Below are positions 63,001-64,000 of a stretch of DNA of 64,000 bases, piece after piece (within the stretch, counting starts at the first letter, position 1; the number at the start of each line of letters is the position of its first letter). Under the pieces are notes generated by a model that made no database searches, was not told the DNA's origin, and saw nothing but the letters and a program-made list of their open reading frames with translations. The stretch is from positions 38,593,440 to 38,657,439 of the forward strand of contig NC_134841.1 of assembly GCF_965363235.1 (NCBI RefSeq), written 5' to 3'. The position numbers and the translations under genes were made by a program. Origin of the DNA: Mytilus galloprovincialis. Taxonomy: Eukaryota; Mollusca; Bivalvia; Mytilida; Mytilidae.

Positions 63001-63747
63001 TTTCATGAAACAGCAGTATAATACGCAGTGACAAAAATTAATTGTACCAATACATTAGATAGTACAATGTATAAAAATAAGTTGATGTGGTATTATTTCC
63101 AAAGTGAAACTATCCACTAGTGAAACGAATGATTATAAAGGCAGTAACCATATGTCACCATATGGCCTTGAATAGTTAGCAAAATTCCATACCACATACC
63201 AAGCTATAAAAGGACTTGAAATAACAAATTTTAAAAATCCAAAGAGAAAAATAACAGCCTGATTTATGTACAAAACAACAAGCAAATCAGTGGCGGATCT
63301 AGAAATTTTCATAAGTGGGGGCCCACTGACTGCCTAAGAGGGGGCCCACTTTAGTCACGTTTCAGTCATTCCCTATATAAGCAACCAATTTTATTCCCAA
63401 AAAGGAGGCCCCCCCCTTAAATCAGCCTATGCAAATAACAAATATGATATGCAGCAACAAACAACAACCCCATAATTTCAAATTCCTGACAAGGTTAATT
63501 ATTGTTAAGATTAAAATTAATAGAGTGTATATTAATTTTGTATTTGTTTCAGAATGCCAGTTTGATAACCTGTATGTGTGGCTGGTTAGTTTGTATGATG
63601 AATGAACAGGAACATGACAGATTCCTAGAGGATTATGGGAAAACAATATGGAAGTGGAACATGAAACACCTGAATCATCTGATAGAAATCTACCTCAAAC
63701 ATAAGTGGAACAGAACTTTGATGACATGCTTTCATATATTTCTACCA
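27466..63747 (+). CDS. SPG11: SPG11: spatacsin, 5' part (25 coding exons; 3' end outside the window)
   Basis: Exons: 27466-27671, 30446-30582, 31122-31337, 32162-32780, 33272-33392, 35750-35900, 36594-36760, 37377-37652, 38488-38667, 39008-39225, 39424-39605, 39932-40112, 40508-40705, 42829-42929, 43232-43377, 46339-46497, 47034-47100, 48173-48344, 48925-49151, 49827-49935, 51133-51292, 55522-55711, 61842-61916, 62581-62729, 63553-63747. Sum 4,602 nt, one open frame of 1,534 residues; all junction phases agree. Spatacsin (human about 2,440 aa) works with spastizin/ZFYVE26 and AP-5 in sorting from late endosomes and in lysosome reformation; human loss causes spastic paraplegia 11. Recognised blocks: WGRCSLPLHTLE, RQLDTVVFFLKSKENL, FDPRKLFGWQPVNTLA, FSQPDLVNKYGY, QGRPSFAFVSF, NASLITCMCGWLV. 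The last exon ends at a good donor (CCA|GTAATT), so the gene continues beyond 64,000. Confidence 0.92.
28009..29002. mobile_element. PIF/Harbinger-type MITE with G-run ends in SPG11 intron 1
   Basis: About 28-bp terminal inverted repeats starting GGCAACAACCATTTTCTTAT, one mismatch, flanked by TAA on both sides (28006-28008 and 29003-29005). Each repeat runs into a homopolymer: about 22 G at 28031 and about 18 C at 28966. The interior contains a 108-codon open frame without recognisable similarity. Confidence 0.8.
29551..29593. repeat. (TA)n microsatellite
   Basis: About 40 bp of alternating TA in SPG11 intron 1; a second run lies at 30034-30066. The rest of 29006-30445 shows nothing recognised. 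Confidence 0.9.
30446..31337 (+). CDS. SPG11: SPG11 coding exons 2-3 (N-terminal beta-rich region)
   Basis: Exon 2 (30446-30582) encodes IVWCTDHSNTVEGSFVCLKQ, aligning with the FLWEDSRN region of human spatacsin; entry phase 2, exit phase 1. Exon 3 (31122-31337) encodes beta-strand-like sequence (GNHLIVKIKDELVVMEIQ). Its donor is uncertain: A|GTATCC at 31338 is used here, and a phase-equivalent A|GTGAAA lies upstream near 31319. The region probably begins the predicted N-terminal beta-propeller (family knowledge). Confidence 0.78.
30583..32161 (+). other. SPG11 introns 2 and 3
   Basis: Outside exon 3 this is AT-rich intron. A short dispersed-repeat scrap lies at about 32025-32085 (AATGGGGAATTTGTCAAAGA), related to one at 6590-6630. 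Confidence 0.5.
32162..33392 (+). CDS. SPG11: SPG11 coding exons 4-5
   Basis: Exon 4 (32162-32780) is unusually long at 619 nt, after TTTTCAG and before AAAG|GTAAAA. It encodes VYNITNGDIVATVNLS, aligning with YIFDVVDGTYVAHVDL of human spatacsin. Exon 5 (33272-33392) contains CIEQEEFVSL, aligning with LTQEEFLNRL. Frames upstream of 32162 are intron read-through and are left out. Confidence 0.87.
33393..35150 (+). other. SPG11 intron 5, unique part
   Basis: 1.7 kb without recognised genes or repeats; short frames have no signature. Confidence 0.5.
35151..35180. repeat. Short hairpin abutting the exon 6 array
   Basis: GGTATTGATTTT and AAAATCGATACC are 12-bp arms with one mismatch around a 6-nt loop, just before the first array unit. 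Confidence 0.75.
35185..35815 (+). repeat. 90-bp tandem array of partial SPG11 exon 6 with its acceptor (seven copies)
   Basis: Units start their exon part at 35210, 35300, 35390, 35480, 35570, 35660 and 35750. Each holds a pyrimidine-rich tract, TATTAATAG and 66 nt of exon 6, then GTTGACC leading into the next unit. Units 2-7 differ at one or two bases; unit 1 is the most diverged (TATAG acceptor, GGT for GCT, TTA for TTG). Reading on from any of the first six acceptors gives TGT TGA, an in-frame stop, with no good donor. Only unit 7 continues into the rest of exon 6. Confidence 0.95.
35750..35900 (+). CDS. SPG11: SPG11 coding exon 6 (the one complete copy in a tandem array)
   Basis: 151 nt, acceptor TTAATAG|ATGATGACC, donor AATT|GTAAGT. 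Encodes MMTYAGASVADVLCHINKWG, then RCSLPLHTLEIGVKHRQLDT and VVFFLKSKEN, closely matching the conserved spatacsin block around HLNGWGRCSIPIHALE. The first 66 nt and the acceptor recur in six nearly identical 90-bp units immediately upstream, but only this copy continues into unique sequence and a donor. Confidence 0.93.
35901..37376 (+). other. SPG11 introns 6 and 7
   Basis: Apart from exon 7 (36594-36760), AT-rich intron with nothing recognised. Confidence 0.6.
36594..37652 (+). CDS. SPG11: SPG11 coding exons 7-8
   Basis: Exon 7 (36594-36760; TTTCAG and TCACAG|GTACAG) restores the Leu of KSKENLF and is Ser/Pro-rich before the helix LQPALELLIQSISDNLT. Exon 8 (37377-37652; ATTGTAG and GAT|GTAAGA) encodes 92 residues, ending in a charged, probably coiled-coil stretch (VEDMKKSIDVILEDIADIRQ, then CLRKIERERKLKDG). 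Confidence 0.88.
37925..38208. repeat. 36-bp minisatellite, eight copies, in SPG11 intron 8
   Basis: Unit AGACTCCTCCCCAATCCAGA plus CCCTCACAATGAGCTT, over 95% identical between copies. As 36 is a multiple of three, repetitive frames stay open on both strands; these are by-products, not genes. Confidence 0.95.
38488..40705 (+). CDS. SPG11: SPG11 coding exons 9-13 (alpha-solenoid start)
   Basis: Exons 38488-38667, 39008-39225, 39424-39605, 39932-40112 and 40508-40705, with phases 0/0, 0/2, 2/1, 1/2, 2/2. Helical, with clear spatacsin landmarks: EIIQDAVLSNTIPTVQASLL, RTIRDFIIEEL, HVLLDWVQRWDPDTKDLV, YNKLEKLLLWIQ, RKGVFLKTEEF and FHRDFIQYCVKNNLP. Introns here are short and mostly free of repeats. 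Confidence 0.91.
40880..41044. mobile_element. Small inverted-repeat element in SPG11 intron 13
   Basis: Imperfect inverted ends (GGCCTCACGGTCATAAAACT and GTTTTATGCCTTCAGGCC) with internal TGAGCATAATTTTTG repeats; about 165 bp. Confidence 0.5.
41300..42734. mobile_element. 1.4-kb inverted-repeat element in SPG11 intron 13
   Basis: Left end TCTTAGGCCACACCAATTTG and right end AAATTGATGTGGCCTTAGAA are imperfect inverted repeats of about 22 bp. The interior includes GACGGACCCGCCCGCACC and a CGCTCGCTCGCCCC stretch. No transposase frame. Resembles a family I recall from bivalves. Confidence 0.6.
42829..43377 (+). CDS. SPG11: SPG11 coding exons 14-15
   Basis: Exons 42829-42929 and 43232-43377. Encode SYSWLKKFLHSNEECCWLSM, then DCSAMVDASISNGQLIWSLK, aligning with NLTDPKLIFQASLANAQILI in human spatacsin, and AMATAMYSENKLQQ, aligning with ALATTMYSP. 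Donors are AATG|GTAAAT and CAACAG|GTATAT. Confidence 0.9.
43560..43790. repeat. Probable dispersed repeat fragment in SPG11 intron 15
   Basis: Contains CATACAAGACTAACAAAG and GGCACAAAAATGCAGCAGGG, which I associate with a dispersed bivalve repeat from memory. No second copy in this window, so weakly supported. Confidence 0.3.
44525..45210 (+). mobile_element. Hairpin-ended element, copy 1, in SPG11 intron 15
   Basis: Shares scattered blocks in the same order with 50298-50897: AAAATTCCGC, GACGTCATACAAAT, AAATTCG.ATAAT, GGTAGG, TGTTGCATTT-like, ATGGCGGC and CCTTAGTTAC. Ends in a hairpin with 41-bp arms (45117-45157 and 45170-45210, one mismatch). No coding capacity. Confidence 0.7.
45713..45767 (+). 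other. Exon-like 55-nt segment in SPG11 intron 15
   Basis: Acceptor TTTTATAG and donor TTAA|GTAAGA bound an open segment encoding DFLETYFQMPESVLKLQL. It would break the frame with the normal exon 16 acceptor, but a second acceptor 7 nt inside exon 16 (TTGTAG|GAGACC) would restore it. Most likely a cryptic or alternative exon. Confidence 0.3.
46339..48344 (+). CDS. SPG11: SPG11 coding exons 16-18 (most conserved block)
   Basis: Exons 46339-46497, 47034-47100 and 48173-48344. Encode IFPKLHSALFPALAKES, DVTIYQLLM, DNAPFDPRKLFGWQPVNTLA, then YFSQPDLVNKYGYTEKIRYM and YYLKQGRPSFAFVSFLAEAY, the most recognisable stretch of spatacsin. Exon 17 is only 67 nt. The spacing from exon 15 to FPKL equals that in human, which argues against an extra exon between exons 15 and 16. 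Confidence 0.94.
47403..47730 (+). repeat. ATGCCCGACCTACG-type dispersed repeat in SPG11 intron 17
   Basis: Begins TTTTTATGCCCGACCTACGA, has a CATTCGTCC-type pyrimidine run, ends GTACTTTGGACACATTCTTG. Same start, middle and end as 52332-52831. Confidence 0.8.
48925..51292 (+). CDS. SPG11: SPG11 coding exons 19-21
   Basis: Exons 48925-49151, 49827-49935 and 51133-51292, with phases 2/1, 1/2, 2/0. Helical repeat sequence, including FMEMLGQDTCILRTYLQVGN (human CFLELLGLDSLKLRVDMKVA), VSWICACVLRRGKNAK, AGQKWTIAVLFCHLLHIPLT (human SQWALVVQFCRLHNMKLS) and RWLPFLWFSQMHQYS. Confidence 0.9.
50298..50897 (+). mobile_element. Hairpin-ended element, copy 2, in SPG11 intron 20
   Basis: Homologous to 44525-45210, but its hairpin has a different sequence: perfect 42-bp arms (50754-50795 and 50856-50897; AAACACATTTTTTCTAGAGG and onward) with an inner imperfect stem. 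Confidence 0.7.
51454..52036. promoter_or_regulatory. Cluster of RFX X-box-like motifs in SPG11 intron 21
   Basis: GTTGCCTAGCAAC (51454-51466), GTAACCTAGCAAC (51615-51627) and GTTGCCTAGTGAC (51634-51646), plus half-sites CCTTAGCAAC (51831), CCATGGTTAC (51988) and CTTAGCAACC (52027). These fit the RFX consensus GTNRCC-N-RGYAAC. It may be an enhancer or a decayed repeat. Confidence 0.4.
52332..52831 (+). repeat. ATGCCCCACCTACG-type dispersed repeat in SPG11 intron 21
   Basis: Second copy of the 47403-47730 family, longer because the CAGGTTAAAGTTTTTGGT block is duplicated internally. Immediately followed by an AGCTCACC element. Confidence 0.8.
52834..54023 (+). repeat. AGCTCACC-type dispersed element 1 in SPG11 intron 21
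   Basis: Starts AGCTCACCTGACTTTTAC and ends CAGGCTCTTGAGAGCCTCTA. Has two internal tandem units, each with CCAAACTTGGCCACAAT, an ATGGCCGxCATGGCTAAAA block and GGTAATTTTAAGGAAATTTT. Confidence 0.8.
54069..55442 (+). repeat. AGCTCACC-type dispersed element 2 in SPG11 intron 21
   Basis: Starts AGCTCACCTGGCCTAAAAGG, has a (CGT)n run at about 54118-54146, ends CAGGCTCTTGAGAGCCTCTT. Three internal units; same orientation as element 1, only 45 bp after it. Confidence 0.8.
55522..63747 (+). CDS. SPG11: SPG11 coding exons 22-25 (last exons in the window)
   Basis: Exons 55522-55711, 61842-61916, 62581-62729 and 63553-63747. Exon 22 is basic at its end (KSHDKKKGNKD), exon 23 short and acidic (ERSSSEDEIETQDVSN). 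Exon 24 carries SPWKYLLVSGV and exon 25 NASLITCMCGWLVCMMNEQE, aligning with the AISCLCVWIITSVED region of human spatacsin. About 900 more residues are expected downstream. Confidence 0.88.
55712..57402 (+). other. SPG11 intron 22, first part
   Basis: AT-rich intron with nothing recognised; short minus-strand frames near 56700-57050 look random. Confidence 0.5.
57403..60770 (+). repeat. Dispersed repeat, copy B, with a nested insertion, in SPG11 intron 22
   Basis: Starts TTTATACGACCGCAAAAT and ends CTCTGCGGTCGTATAAAGCT plus CGCCCTGCGGAGCATC. Contains four tandem units of about 155 bp (AGGAAGGTTGGTATTGATTT, then GGAATTAGGGGCC), then GGTTCTTTGATATGC units, then an 83-bp duplication at 58697. 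The same family in reverse is at 6240-7225. Confidence 0.75.
59312..60708. mobile_element. Element nested inside dispersed repeat copy B
   Basis: Ends CAGGTGCGTAGC and GCTACGCGCCTG are inverted repeats. The flanks repeat TTGCC(C) on both sides, and the uninterrupted sister sequence at about 6280-6290 has it once. The interior lacks a transposase frame. Confidence 0.7.
60771..61841 (+). other. SPG11 intron 22, last part
   Basis: No gene or repeat recognised. Confidence 0.5.
61917..62580 (+). other. SPG11 intron 23
   Basis: Holds a possible repeat fragment at about 62180-62450, where TAACTTTAGTTTACCTCAAC recurs as TAACTTTAGTTTGCCTCAAC. Nothing else recognised. Confidence 0.4.
63288..63431. 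mobile_element. Decayed hAT-like MITE in SPG11 intron 24
   Basis: Left end CAGTGGCGGATCTAG matches the 5340 element; the right end (CAGCCTATG) is degraded. Contains GGGGGCCCACTGACTGCCTA. Confidence 0.55.
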
Positions 63748-64000
63748 GTAATTATTTTCACTGGCTTTTTATCTTATTTTTAAAATGTTAAGTGACATTT
63801 TCCATTTATAAATCTTCAAAAAATATGTTTATTATTGTTTTTAATTGATTAGTGAAAATATCAAACTTGTACAAATACATGTATGTAAATTTGTTCTAAA
63901 GGAATAAATTAGTGTAAATTAGAGCTCTGACTTAAGTTCCAAAAAACATCTGCTAATTTAAGTGAGTAACCTTACACCTTCTGTCACTATGATTATTTGT

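Noticed and set aside
1..64000. tRNA or rRNA genes
   Set aside because: No clover-leaf with A and B boxes and no rRNA-like conserved block was noticed on either strand; a tRNA scan would settle it.

Overview
This is animal nuclear DNA: AT-rich, intron-rich and dense in repeats. Every recognisable gene is split by GT-AG introns, and both genes are conserved metazoan genes. Several repeat families match ones I remember from marine bivalve genomes, such as units beginning AGCTCACCTG, ATGCCCCACCTACGATAG or TATACGACCGCA. My best guess is a mussel-like bivalve mollusc; this is inference, not a database result.

Layout. 1-7.2 kb is a graveyard of nested repeats: non-LTR retrotransposon fragments, a tandem repeat, a TTAA-flanked inverted-repeat element, a long hairpin and a hAT-like MITE. 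8854-23831, minus strand, is a complete AGGF1 gene: 12 coding exons that join in one frame to 1,184 residues, with coiled coil, OCRE, a very long acidic Ser-rich exon, FHA and G-patch. 23.95-24.73 kb holds an inverted-repeat element just upstream of the AGGF1 start codon. 27466 to beyond the window end, plus strand, is the 5' part of SPG11 (spatacsin): 25 coding exons, about 1,534 residues in one frame, roughly 60% of the usual protein. The two genes are head to head, with 3.6 kb between start codons. They work in different places (nuclear RNA and angiogenic biology; lysosome and AP-5 sorting), and the sequence shows no functional link beyond adjacency.

The strongest oddity is in SPG11. The 5' half of exon 6, together with its own 3' splice site, is tandemly repeated seven times as near-identical 90-bp units (35.19-35.82 kb). 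Only the last copy runs on into a complete exon with a donor; each of the others meets an in-frame TGA. AGGF1 shows a smaller, decayed version: the start of exon 3 and its acceptor are duplicated 106 bp upstream, leaving a possible 18-nt in-frame microexon. Other points are two frame-breaking pseudo-exons, four long hairpins, a cluster of RFX X-box-like palindromes, two PIF/Harbinger-type MITEs with TAA target duplications, and a nested insertion whose empty site lies elsewhere in the window.

Exon boundaries were placed by hand from reading frame, splice consensus and remembered similarity to the human proteins. All internal phases agree. The least certain junctions are the SPG11 exon 1/2 and exon 3/4 junctions.
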